From NCBI GenBank assembly GCA_023974075.1, contig CM043787.1, forward strand, positions 35,225,218-35,289,217: a DNA stretch of 64,000 bases, in the 5' to 3' direction. The position numbers and the translations under genes are program-made. The DNA is from Chaenocephalus aceratus (lineage: Eukaryota; Chordata; Actinopteri; Perciformes; Channichthyidae). The notes beneath the pieces were generated by a model. It worked only from the letters and a program-made list of their open reading frames with translations, was not told where the DNA came from and did not search any database. Positions within the stretch are counted from its first letter, which is position 1. Each line of letters starts with the position of its first letter. Shown one piece after another: positions 48,238-59,242 of this stretch.

Positions 48238-50732
48238 CTGGAATAAAACACAGAGAAAAAGTTGACATGAATAGGCTGGTAAGAAGAAAACAAGCACATT
48301 ATTATTAAGCAGCGCAGCCATTAAACCCTCAACAAAAGTAGAACTGATAATAAGCTTAACAGCACACTGTGTGACGTTTGGCCCTTTCTTTGGATGTGAT
48401 GAGACACACAGCACCACACTGTCTGAACACTGCCCTCTACAGCTGGTGGAGGGATCTGAAGTGGACTTTACTGCAATTCCTTCTCAATTACTCCAATGTA
48501 CTTAGATTGGATTTTGAATCCAGGTAAAGTATACACCAAACATTGTCAATAAATGTTCATTTTCAATTACATGTTTCATAAAATATTAAACATTTTTTTT
48601 TGATGCAATGCAGCAAATTCTTAGTTATTGAAAACCTAATTAGTTTAAACTGGATAAATCTGTATCATACATTTGCATTAAAACTCAAAGACACTGTTGT
48701 TATCTATTAACCTTATTACCCTTCACATTATGATTGGAATCATTTAAATTTCTGTGTGAACAAAGGGAAACCATTACTGGTCAAATATATATCTATAAAC
48801 AGGAACATTGCATCTTATGTATTGCGTACCAAATGACATTAAGGCTGTGAAACATTTTGGCTTTGGGTGTGAAATATCCCGTTACTGTAATTCTCCAGGA
48901 TGCGGAGGACTCCAGCAAATAAAACCAGCTCATCTTTTCTTAGAATGAAACATCAATGGACAAATATGTGCAAGACCACCTTTCTGATAATTATTAAATA
49001 ATATAAACATTGCATTCTATTCACATTATAATTGTTAAAAAGATAAAATGAGGGTGCTAAAACAACTGTGAATTAAAAAATAATGATTTCCGATCATATA
49101 AAACATTGTTCAGGGTTTAAGTCTGATAAGCCCTTAAAATAATCAACCTGCTACTCAAACTTGAATTCCTTGCTTGTAATTTCATTCATTTTTTGAACAA
49201 GGCTGTTTTTGGTCTGCCAAATATTTGTAATTCACTTTGTCCGATAGCAACAATGGCATTCAAATATAGTTACTTCATCATGTTACTACCCAGCATAGTA
49301 AGGAGCATTTTTCATTTGAGAGAAAATTTGCTTCTGGAATTATCTGACCCCTCTGTCTGCCTACACACACACTGGATGCATAAGATAAGAGTGTGGAGGG
49401 CAGGGCTGCACTAACCTGCTGCCTTCTGGTTTGATCCTGCTGTAGTGAGGCGGACTCGTCCAGAGACAGAAGCTTGGCCGGACTGTAGATCAGAGGAGGC
49501 ATTTTGGCTGAAGTGATGTCATCCAGGTGCTTTCTGTCCCGCTCCCTCCTGGCCTGAGCTGATAGCGGTGATGAGGCTCCAGAAGAGCGGCTGGGTGATG
49601 AGGATCCTGATGGAGAGGGGTCACCTCTGTCGGGCAGCCTGAAAACACAGTGGAGAACATCTTATTTAAAATAAGAACTATGAAATAAAGCAAAAATAAT
49701 AACACACTGTTACTGAATGAAATCTACACAAATGTATATGCTTTTTTGGTATATGTCAAAAGTCATTATAACATCATGAAAAAAAGTCAACTCACTGGTT
49801 TGGTTTAAATCTTTGCTTCCTGGGTGCTGAAGTGTTCTCCGTTCTTTCCAGGAGAGTAACATGGTGAGGCTGATTTGGTATTTGCTTTTTGAGAAAGTAA
49901 TTGTCTCTTGCTGGGATGTTTACTGGTTCTTTGATTTTTAAACCAGTAGTAGTTTCAGACAGTCTGACCCGTTCAAAGGCCTCAACAAGGTCCCCGTCTT
50001 GCTTTTGCTCATCAGAGTTCAGAGAGACCCCAGCCGCTGCCGTCTCCATGGTTTCACCAGCAGCTTCTCTGGAGTCAGACTTGTCCTGTTGCTCGTCCAA
50101 AGTGTTTCTTTCCTGCACCTGAGCTGAGACAGCATCTCCTGCAGCAGCCACACTTTGCCTGTTTTGTTGTGAGGCTGTGGGTGCGTTGGGGACACCACGT
50201 TGTGAAGTGAAAGCATGTTGGTACTTGGACTGTAACTCTTTCCTGGCAGCAAACACCAGGCTCTGTTTCTTCTCATCTTCATCAAAGTGTTCAATGGCAA
50301 GGTGCACTTTCTCTGCAAATTCTCTTATCTTTTTCCCTTTGTCAGGAAGACTCTGTAAAAACCTCCTACGAACAACACAAAAACATAATCTGATGTTTTA
50401 TTCTAACAGTTGACATTATTACCATATGAGAGAGCCTTATGCTTGTTTACAACAGTAGAGATGATTTGTTGAGTTGTAGAAAGCAGCATCTTCTGTTATA
50501 AGAATGTCAACATACGCCTCGAAGTCAAACATTAGTTAAGTCACAAACTTAGCTACAGCTTCAGCCCTCTCGGGTATAATATATAGACGGCACAAACTAT
50601 GGCTGATAATAATGAAACTCACGTGTTCGAGAGTATCTTTTCCTGTCGCAGAAGCAGTTCTTGGAGCTCCTCTTTGCTCTGTTTCCCCAGATCTCCCACC
50701 CGTCCCTGCCGCTCTGTCCACGACGAGGACAT
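48094..50732 (-). CDS. polr2m: polr2m (Gdown1), RNA polymerase II subunit M
   Basis: A metazoan protein that binds RNA polymerase II and makes transcription dependent on Mediator. Four exons join with consistent phases to 1,047 bases, 348 residues plus TGA. The human protein, from memory, has 368. Landmarks are QSKEELQELLLRQEKILSN near the N-terminus, LPDKGKKI, the conserved RDRKHLDDITSAK and KLLSLDESASLQQ, and the ending LYAKLAAQKLSEGLK, AAYREVHDE, SSDED. The start at 50732 gives a product collinear with the human N-terminus. The middle is low-complexity and acidic, as in the family. The gene is convergent with aldh1a2 and downstream of myzap on the same strand, the arrangement behind mammalian GCOM1. 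No frame break was seen. Confidence 0.95.
48238..49415 (-). other. polr2m intron 3
   Basis: AT-rich intron of about 1.2 kb. Nothing else was recognised in it. Confidence 0.7.
49416..49638 (-). CDS. polr2m: polr2m exon 3
   Basis: A 223-base exon with donor GTTAGT. It encodes a Ser/Pro-rich stretch, then RRERDRKHLDDITSAK and LLSLDESASLQQDQTRRQQ, the most conserved core of the protein. Confidence 0.94.
49796..50365 (-). CDS. polr2m: polr2m exon 2
   Basis: A 570-base exon. It encodes RFLQSLPDKGKKIREFAEKV, a Gln/Ser/Glu-rich variable middle, and ends RKQRFKPN. The LPDKGKK motif is shared with human POLR2M. Confidence 0.93.
50623..50732 (-). CDS. polr2m: polr2m exon 1
   Basis: A 110-base exon from ATG (50732-50730) to donor GTGAGT. 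It encodes MSSSWTERQGRVGDLGKQSK and then EELQELLLRQEKILSN. The match to human REMLKRQERLLRN supports the start. Confidence 0.92.
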
Positions 50733-51060
50733 CACTGTTAGCTATTGACAGCTAGCATTAGCTAACATTAGCTACACACATTCACAAACAGTGTGAGCTA
50801 ATGTCTCAGTTATACACGCCAGACATAAACTCTTACCATACATTAACCAGCTCAAAAGTAAGCTGTTTACTGATACTTTTTAAGTTAAAGAGTTTAATAA
50901 AGCTGTAAATGCGACAGATGTACTTCTTCAACACATGAGACCACAACAATTCAATGTGGGACTCTTCTTCTTCGTGTACGGCTGTAGCCACAGCGCCCCC
51001 GCTGTACAGGACAGTACTGCAGCTCTTCTTCATGTCATCATGAAGAGGTCACGCTGAGCC
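50733..51060 (-). promoter_or_regulatory. Inferred polr2m promoter region
   Basis: The stretch upstream of the polr2m ATG. It contains a small GC-rich patch (CAGCGGGGGCGCTGTGGC on the minus strand, about 50991-51008) and a GAAGAAGAAGAG purine run. No TATA box was identified. The location follows only from the gene start. Confidence 0.35.
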
Positions 51061-53790
51061 AGGGAAGGTGATTTGCTGCCCTCTGTTGTTAAAATTCAGT
51101 CATTATTAATCCTAAATTTAGATTTCAAGAGTTGTGATTTCCAAACTTTATCACAGACTCAGGGTCCAGATAAAAGACAATGCATTACACATATTACATT
51201 ACAGACAACATTGCAATAACTCATGCTTAAAAAAGAATAACAATCTGTATCCTACAAAGACAACTTGTCTCTGCAGCTTTGATTGGTAGCTTGTATTGCT
51301 TTGTATGTTTGATAATCGAAATATGATGATAATGTGATGAGACATTAATTGGTATAAAGATTTTCACATGAGATTCCTTAAGACAGTTTGTAGAGTATTG
51401 ACTCCTGCAACCATAAACATTTTACATGTGATACACCATTTTGAGGAATATTCTCACAGCATCATTAAAAGGTACTCAAAGTCACTGTAAGCATGCATTT
51501 CTGTAGTTTTACCACAAGAGCGCATCATAGTGGCCTAACATTACTCTGAACTCTGTCTGTGCATACATTACATTTCCTAAGAATAATAAGAATTAAATGT
51601 CAATAAACTCATTAGGTTTTTATGTAATGTCATATTTTCTCCAATCAGAGCTGTCGGTCTGAACAGGTTTCAGAGTCTCAGAATTTCCACAGCTGCATTT
51701 GCCAGGCCGGATGTTTCCCAAACATTGTGCCAAACCATTTCTCTATCAGCGCATGAAACAATGACCCAACTTCAACCGAGAGGTTACAGCTGTGTCCTTA
51801 TTGTCCCCTCTCAGAGTTCACAGTCAGTTTAACGTTTGGCTGCAGCTGCTTGGTTGGAAATGAACAACATCTTGGCAGACTATACCTCTTCAATTATTTT
51901 GAAAGGACATACTTTTATTCTTTATGTTGCTTCTCTATTTTCTTTAATGCATTCAATAGTGATTCATGTCCTTTGTATCAAGTACAATTTCACCAGACAC
52001 TGTCAAACATTGATATCTGTCTTACATTTAGCAGTTTTCTCCACATGTTGTAATTAAAATCCAACAAACAAATAAAAACTGATATTACATAAGCTGCACT
52101 ATGTGATCCTGAGAATGAATGTTATACTTTATTGATAATATCACCAACTGCACACCTTTTGTCTTTCTAATCCTGATCTTACCTATTTTGTCTATTTGTC
52201 AAAACGTACTACACCCAGCTCTAAAGATTTTTGAACGTTTCTTTTTTTTGTAAATCAACACATTTTCATTTTTTTTAAACATCACTGATCTCAATAACCA
52301 TTCTAACGCAACGTCTTGCCTCACAGTCAACAATTCTATCTTCTTTGCACAACCATTACAAGTTGTTACCAGGCAACTACAGATTTGCATTATGAAGCCT
52401 GTGTAAATAATGTACCGTAAATTATAAACACTGTACAGAAGACAGTTCCTAAAATAAAGTCGCTGAACTTTTCCTTACTTTAAAGTTCATCTAGATTCAG
52501 TGTTCACACGTGACATTAAGTGTGAAATTGAATCATTAGAATGGAAGGAATACAAACCATTTAAAAAAGGCATGATACCTAAAGGCAGAGGGATTCACAT
52601 CAATGAACAATGAAGTAGTCATAAACAAGCCTGAGAAAATGTATAAGGTTGCACGGTATATAAGAGATTCCATAAACAGGTTGTACTTACACAGTAAAGT
52701 CTTTATTATCCAAACATATGCTAGCCTGTTATCATTAGTTGCAGTATGATATGTATCGATAAGGAAAAGGCACATCATAAAGCTCTTTTAAACGCAGTGG
52801 CAGTGCAGACAACAGCTGGGTAATTGTGCCTCTGGCTCGGGATGGCAGTCACCTCAGTAAGGTATATACATTTCAAGTGATTAAACAGTCTTATCATTAG
52901 CACATACATGTACTTTCAATGACATACTAGATTACCCTGTAGCCAACTCATTATAGAGATGCATTCCCACCAACAGAATCAGATAGTAGGATGTTCACAA
53001 AGGCACAAAGCAAGGTAATACATATTTTGTTCATAAGGTGACAATACCAAAACAATATTAATTTCATTTGTACAGAGCCAATATAAAACTGTAGGAATAT
53101 AAACAATAACCAGCCTTCAGGACTGATACTCATCGCTCTGTGAGCAACACAAGTGGACTTCATTCAGTGTGGACACAGAAATATTATCCAAAAAGTACAT
53201 TATTTACAAAATACTTTTACAGAGTATTATATTATTTACACCCTACAACAAGCCACATTTTATTACATATAATAGTGCGACATGAGAACATGGGCTCAAA
53301 AGCTACACAAATCATTTGCATGTCACTTGTAGTATTTTTTGAAGATAACCAGCAGTGAAATAGGAATGAACACATTTGAGTTTTAAATACACTTTTCAAG
53401 ATCCTTGGAAAATTAAGCTTATTTGATAGTTTGCCAATAGTTAGAAGAGAGAGAATATACCACTGTCTGTATGATTAATGTGTAACTGCACTTAGCTTAG
53501 CTTTAAACCGAAGCAACACATTACTGTACAGTAATTGCAGATACATTTCGCTAAGATTAGCATAAAGACTGAACACATGGGATATAACTAGCTGGATTGT
53601 ACTATTTCTTGGCTGAGATCAATAAACTCAAGTCCCCACAGATGTACAACAATCCACCAGTAGGCCATTTAACAATTTAGTTAACTTCTTGCCCAAGACA
53701 TCTAAACACCCGTATAGTCTTTCACAATTCACAAAATTTAAAAAAAGAGTTTAAGAGTTTTGTTAGACAAAACCTGCGACCAGCTTGACA
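51061..53790. other. Between polr2m and myzap, nothing recognised
   Basis: AT-rich unique DNA without coding or repeat structure that I can support. A reverse-strand AATAAA at 53791-53796 could be the myzap poly(A) signal. Confidence 0.5.
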
Positions 53791-54276
53791 TTTATTTTTT
53801 CTTCAGTTTTTCTGCTAAACTAGCTAAATAGCTGCTTTTTTAGTTTCTTAGTTACATTAAAAAATTACGAGTGGTATCAATCTACTAATTCACCTTTCAG
53901 CAACAACATGTCAAAACTATGAGTTCAAGATCTATCTATGTTTATCTTTGCTGTTATATTCCATAAGTTCATGACGCTGTATAAACCTGAGGTGCTCGTG
54001 ATCTTGGTTGAGAGGGACGGGGAAGAAGTGGATTCCTCAGGACTTGATCTTGTGTCTGTGTTTGGCTTTGCGTCCACCTCATCTCTCCCGGACTGGATTG
54101 GACTGACAGCAGGCTCAGATTCAGACGGGTGGGTGGTAGCTTAGCGTCCCACCGGTACAGAGAGGTTGGCCTGCAGGTACCGGTGTGTATTGCCAAGGAG
54201 TGTACCTCAGTCTTACTGGAGTATAGCCTACTGGGTGGAGGGTTATTATACCTGGACGTCCTGGGTTGGGTGGTTG

Positions 54277-54556
54277 CTAATAGGGAGTGGAATGGAGTTT
54301 GAATGGGGGATGTAGGAGATGAAGGTTGCATGGGGGTGAAGATTGTATCGAGGAGGATGTTTGTATCAAAGTTGGAGGTAAAGTGGGGGGTGAAGGTTGA
54401 ATCGGGGGTGGAGGGTGTTTGGGAAACACAGGTAGAGTGAATGATGGAGGTTTCATTGGAGGAGGAGGTTGAAAAGGTGGTGGTTGTTGAATGGGATGTA
54501 GATTAGTTGCTTCATAGTGAACAGGAGGTTCAACATCATTCCTTTTTTCTTCACGT
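54277..54556 (-). CDS. myzap: myzap last exon, proline-rich tail
   Basis: From acceptor TCTGCAG the frame reads GREEKRNDVEPPVHYEATNL and a proline-rich run (QQPPPFQPPPPMKPPSF) to TAG at 54279-54277. Other frames downstream look equally protein-like (QPSSPTSPIQTP; GYTPVRLRYTPWQYTPVP; SESEPAVSPIQSG), so the true end is unclear. The tail does not align with the human C-terminus. Confidence 0.5.
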
Positions 54557-54660
54557 CTGCAGATGCACAGTCAGACATCAAAGAGTGAGAAATCACCTCC
54601 AAATGATGCACCAAATTAAACCTGATGCTACTTAAACATGTTTCTTTAATTTCTTCTTAC

Positions 54661-54755
54661 CCAGGGAGCAGATTGCACCCTACTCCTATCTCGTTGGTTT
54701 CTCGCCTATTCTGTGTGGACATAAAATACTTCAGCTTGTCTTCTAATTCATTATT
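54661..54755 (-). CDS. myzap: myzap exon 12
   Basis: A 95-base intact exon between TTCCCAG and GTAAGA. It encodes NNELEDKLKYFMSTQNRRET and NEIGVGCNLLP. Human has NNELQSRLDYLTETQ and REIGVGCDLLP. Confidence 0.92.
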
Positions 54756-55030
54756 CTGGGAAAAGGAAAACAGGAAACAACACTGTCAGGTCAGGCACAT
54801 GCAAAGGATGGCAGTCACTTTCCATGTGAAAGTGACTAGATAGGTGCAGTGACACGAGGAAACCAAACAGAAATAGCTGAAAGTTGAGCATTTAGATTTC
54901 ACAGCAACCCAGACAATCATCTTTGCTGTAGTCATGCAGTACATTACCATGCCACACCAAACTAAAGCACACAGTTAATACACAGTGAATCATCTGTCCT
55001 ACCCTTTATATAAACAGTCTTTGGCCTTAC

Positions 55031-55114
55031 CTCACACTCCACTATCGCAATTCTGTCCAGAAGCTCTGAGATGAACATGTCCTTCTGTGCCACTTTAGCT
55101 CGCAGTGATCCAAC
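55031..55114 (-). CDS. myzap: myzap exon 11
   Basis: An 84-base intact exon (28 codons). It encodes VGSLRAKVAQKDMFISELLD and RIAIVECE, collinear with human ESLKKKLQQKQLLILQLLEK. Confidence 0.88.
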
Positions 55115-55783
55115 CTAAACAAATAGGAGATTGGAAACAATGATCATGTGTTTTCAGTCAGCTCATATTCATTCATTATGCATTTAATATTGGAAATGTG
55201 TATGCTGGCTAGCAGACAAATCTAACATTGATGCATGTCCGTTGATATGCCGTGAAAAAAGACTTTGTAGTACCCTTTTATAAGACTGTATTGTGAGATG
55301 TACTAATTCAACTCTGTTCCTATTTCCCCCCAAATAACTACAAAATGACATAGTTATTTTCAGGAATATTCTTGGAAAGTATTCAGAAAGTTCAAACCCA
55401 TACAAACAAAGTGTTACCATTGGCAACAGAAACAGTCCAATAATAATCCATGCTAGGTACTTAATGAGGGAAACCAAACTGTTTTATGTACTCAAGAATT
55501 GTCAGCTAAGATTCTAAAAATGCATCTTAATCACTAACCCTTTATCTTTAGATTGTGAGTGTTTAACTGAGCCAGTGTAACACCCCACCCTTCCTGACTC
55601 TGGGTTACATTACGTTTTATATTCATTGTGTGCATTGAATTAATCCATACACTGCTTGGTAAACAAATTCCTTCTTATTCAGCTGATATCTCACCCACGC
55701 TCATTATTTAAACACAAGTAGGACAGAAGACCTGAACAGTATTCACACACAGATTCAGACACAGATAAATAAACCCTCCCCAC

Positions 55784-55889
55784 CTCCTCGATCATTCCTT
55801 TGACTTTTCTCTGCTGGCAGAACACCATATCGTTCAAGTGTTTGATTCTCTCACGGAGAGCCACAGATTCCGATTGCAGCTCTTTTGAC
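55784..55889 (-). CDS. myzap: myzap exon 10
   Basis: A 106-base intact exon, phase consistent with exon 9. It encodes SKELQSESVALRERIKHLND and MVFCQQRKVKGMIEE, very close to human LRERIRHLDDMVHCQQKKVK. The donor GTGGGG is weak. Confidence 0.92.
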
Positions 55890-56335
55890 CTAAACAGAAA
55901 CGAGCAACCAGTTAAACTCACATTTACCGTATATTAATTACGATGGTAAAACAGGGTTAATCTTTTTACAGAAATGTGTGGCCAGGTCAGGTGCTTCACA
56001 GAATGAGGTTAAAAACTTAAGAGGGAAACTGCAGAGCCCACGATTTTGCAGCCTTTATTGAAATCGTACAAATCCTAATGCACTAATGTGTCTAAAGGTC
56101 ATTAATCTAGTGTACTGCTAAACAAGATGGTTTTTTTTAAGCATGAAAATGTATTCTTGAACCTGGAAATAGTCACAATTTATGGTCCTCCAATTAGCTT
56201 TTCTTAGGATTTTCTACTTTTTGTCCTGACAAATGACTTAAAATGTTTAAGATCTATTCAGTGACAACTTGATACCTGCTTCTGGTTGTTAAGTTAAAAG
56301 TTCAAAACAAAGCTAGTAAGTGGAATTTAGTTTAA

Positions 56336-56713
56336 AGGTGGGGTAGGTAAGTTTGAGAAAACCGGCTCGAGATACACTTTTTGTTATATTCCATGGAATG
56401 CTCTTAACATCCCGATAGCAATGAATATCTTAAGTGCTTGACAAAAAATCCATAAAAAAATGTCATCTGTGGAAGCCGTAGTACTGTAAAAAGTACAACC
56501 AATCCCTTTAGCCGGCCCGGCTAAACGGATTGGATGGCCTACCTGCCTGTCAGCCTTCCATCTGTGCACAAACGTATGCCCTCATTGGTCATGTGCACGT
56601 TCGTGTGTGTTGGAGGAGGGGCTCTGTAAGGAAGTGGCAGATTTTTTTCCGGCTGTGTATTTTCAAATTCTAGTGCACTCGAGCTGGTTTCTCCAGAATT
56701 ACCTACCCCACCT
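56336..56713 (-). mobile_element. TTAA-flanked MITE, copy 2 (in a myzap intron)
   Basis: The 378-bp element has the same terminal inverted repeats as copy 1 but in opposite orientation, with intact TTAA on both sides (56332-56335 and 56714-56717). It lies in the intron between the myzap exons at 56767-56861 and 55784-55889. Confidence 0.88.
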
Positions 56714-56766
56714 TTAAGCCCTTTTTGTCATACTGGTGTTTGTTTACAACGACAATATATTCGTAC

Positions 56767-56861
56767 TTTTTGGCGACAGTTGCATCAGTTGTGTCTGTAA
56801 GCTCCATCAAGCGAAGACGCTGTTCACATTCCTGCAGTTTCTTATGGAACTGAGTCTTTTC
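56767..56861 (-). CDS. myzap: myzap exon 9
   Basis: A 95-base intact exon between TTCACAG and GTACGA. It encodes EKTQFHKKLQECEQRLRLME and LTDTTDATVAK. Human has SGELTDSDKE at the equivalent place. Confidence 0.87.
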
Positions 56862-56937
56862 CTGTGAAAAGTAATTTTCAAGTTAAAATATTGAAGTAAT
56901 TCTAGGGTGATTATTTTGTGGTAAAAAACTGCCTTAC

Positions 56938-57066
56938 CCTCCCCATACACTCAAGTAGACGCTCCAGTTCAATGATCCTCTGGTCCCTGTCAGCAATCTT
57001 GGCCTCTGCAATCCTGATGTTTGTCTCTGCCTCCTCCAGTCTCCTTATGTACTCATCCAGTTGGGC
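56938..57066 (-). CDS. myzap: myzap exon 8
   Basis: A 129-base intact exon (43 codons). It encodes AQLDEYIRRLEEAETNIRIA and AKIADRDQRIIELERLLECM, matching human EKDQRIGELDRLIERM. Cysteine replaces arginine in the last motif. Confidence 0.9.
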
Positions 57067-57274
57067 CTGTGTAAGCAGCAATACATTTCGGAGTAGACGA
57101 TGAACTTCAATGATAATCAAGAATGTAGCATCTACATTTTTCTCAGTCAGGTTGGTTTCACTTTGGAGAACATTTATCACTGCGTCATAATCTTTTTAGC
57201 TTAACACAATAGTTTATATTGGCACTGAAACAGCATTTTGATAAATTGAGGAACAAATAGTAAGGAATGCAGAC

Positions 57275-57399
57275 CTGTAGATTTTCGATCTCCTCCCTGT
57301 GAGTCCGCTGTTCATTCTGCAGCTTCTCCTCGAACTCCTGCTGTAGCTTTGCTGAAAGCTCCTGCAGCGCCTGATTGTGGTCTCCTCTGCAGACTCCAC
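57275..57399 (-). CDS. myzap: myzap exon 7, with one-base deletion
   Basis: A 125-base exon between TGTCCAG and GTCTGC. It begins VESAEET, as human begins VESSQEA. After one missing base near 57378 it continues NQALQELSAKLQQEFEEKLQ and NEQRTHREEIENLQ. With one base restored the length is 126, like the human segment. Confidence 0.8.
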
Positions 57400-57687
57400 C
57401 TGGACAATAACAGCAGAGCTGTGTCAATATTCCATATTGACACTAGAATGGAAGATGCAGCTGATGTGTTAGTGTGCTGAAGTGAGATAGTCTTTCAGTA
57501 AATCTTGTACTGCTCTTTTCTTATGAGTAATTTCCATCTACAATGTTATTAACACATTAGACAATTTTAGAACCAACCTCTGTCACACCAGCTGAGTAAC
57601 AAGTACTGTATCTCCATGAATGTGCCAGAGTAGGTATTTCTACTGTAGTGTTTTGATGTTTGTGAGATACTGTAGATGTGTGATTAC

Positions 57688-57839
57688 CTGCAGCCTTAAA
57701 GTCTTGTTTTCAACCTGCGCGGCCTCTAGCTCCTTCTCCTTCTCTCTGAGTTGTTCTTGTGTTTTTTCACTGGTGCTGCGCAAACTCTTCACATCGTCTC
57801 TCGTGTCCACTCTTCTCTGACAGTTTCTATAAGAGATTT
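57688..57839 (-). CDS. myzap: myzap exon 6, with one-base deletion
   Basis: A 152-base exon between TTTCCAG and GTAATC. The first half reads KSLIETVREEWTRE. After a missing base at about 57795-57800 the rest reads DDVKSLRSTSEKTQEQLREK, then AAQVENKTLRLQ. TGA appears at 57791-57789 in the first frame. A cryptic acceptor before 57816 would restore the frame but lacks a good pyrimidine tract. Confidence 0.78.
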
Positions 57840-57941
57840 CTGGAAAGGAAACTTGTATTTATCAAGCCATCTCTTTCTGTAATGACACACCGCTGTCGAG
57901 GAACCCCTCTTCACATACACTCAAGGACATTGATTTGTTAC

Positions 57942-58055
57942 CTGTAGGTCAATGTTAGCAGTTATAAGGGAGCTGTTCATCTCATCGAAGCTGTCCATGG
58001 CTTCCGTCCGGACCCTCACCTCTGACTCCAGACTCCTCCGATGTGAATTTGAAAT
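57942..58055 (-). CDS. myzap: myzap exon 5
   Basis: A 114-base intact exon (38 codons) between TCTGCAG and GTAACA. It encodes SHRRSLESEVRVRTEAMDSF and DEMNSSLITANIDLQ, collinear with human MYZAP. Confidence 0.9.
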
Positions 58056-58164
58056 CTGCAGAAACACATGTCAGACTCTATTTTAGTCTTTATTCACAGC
58101 TTGACATACTTGGAGTTTGATTAGGAAGTTTGGAGAAGTCACACAGTGTTACATAATTAATTAC

Positions 58165-58257
58165 CCTGATCTCCTGTGTAAGACTTTGCATGGATTGCTG
58201 CATTCCTCCGAATTGCCCGTACATCTTCTCTCTCACCTTCTCTAAAGAATCCCTCAC
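58165..58257 (-). CDS. myzap: myzap exon 4
   Basis: A 93-base intact exon (31 codons). It encodes VRDSLEKVREKMYGQFGGMQ and ends SLTQEIR. It aligns with human VRATLEKVRKRMYG and LTQELS. Confidence 0.9.
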
Positions 58258-58370
58258 CTGTACAGAACATACAGATATTACATAACAGACATTGTACACA
58301 CATAGCTGCCTTGAACAGATGACGTGTGGACCTGAAGGCCCAGATGCTTGCTGTGTTAGTTTCCACTCAC

Positions 58371-58536
58371 CTCCCTGATGTACTCCATCTCACGCTGAAG
58401 GTGATTGACCCGACCACTCGCGCGCCATCACTTCCTGCTGTCTGTCCGAACCCGTCCTCTGCACTACGCCGTACACTTTGGGCCCATGATTCTGCAGAGC
58501 GGTCTCTGGCACCCCATTGGTCATGTCTCCGAGCTG
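58371..58536 (-). CDS. myzap: myzap exon 3, with one-base insertion
   Basis: A 166-base exon between CCCTCAG and GTGAGT. It first encodes LGDMTNGVPETALQNHGPK, VYGVVQRTGSDRQQ and AREWSGQ. The frame then shifts and HLQREMEYIRE continues to the exon end. The break is at about 58401-58407, where one base is extra. Without correction, TGA follows at 58392-58390. Confidence 0.8.
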
Positions 58537-59242
58537 CTGAGGGAGACAGGATCTCAGCGGTCAGGTTTCTGTGGCCACCCTCCACTGAGGCTGACTTCTG
58601 CTGTCATTGTGTTTGTGTAATTGTGTGCTCGCTTATGTGCACGCATGCACTCTTTTAAGTGAATTACATGTTTGTGTCTCGATGCACATGCCTGCATTTG
58701 TACACTTGCTCAGGTATTTCTAGCATTACTGCTGCTGAGCACTGGAAACAGGAGGATGGGAACAAACCCATAGAAAAAAGTGCAGGGTGTATTGGAGGTG
58801 TCATGTTTCTGCAACCCGGTACATGAGCTGCTGCTGTGTCTGCCTATTGTACTTCCAGCAGCCGGGCAACCCATGAAAACAGATGCAAACCAGCAGGGGA
58901 GAATTGAAGCATTTTAAACGATGCAAAAACTAAATAACAGTTTTAGTCATGGGCACAGAGATTCAATTTCTTTAAATATTGTAGTGCTGTAGAGCAAGAG
59001 GCTAATGTTTTGCCATTAGAAAGAATCATCGGTTTATATACAGTTGGAAATAAAAATCAAAATCAAATTTATTACAGCCATCTACAAGCATCTGTTCATG
59101 TTGAATATCGATGTAATCATTATAATGACAGCCTGAAGGTATGTGCAGTGAAGCGTGTTTTACGATGGGGATGTCAGTGACACACAGGCGTAGGCAGTGG
59201 TAGTGTCTGCCTATTATTCATGTGCTGGATGTTGCTGTCTAC

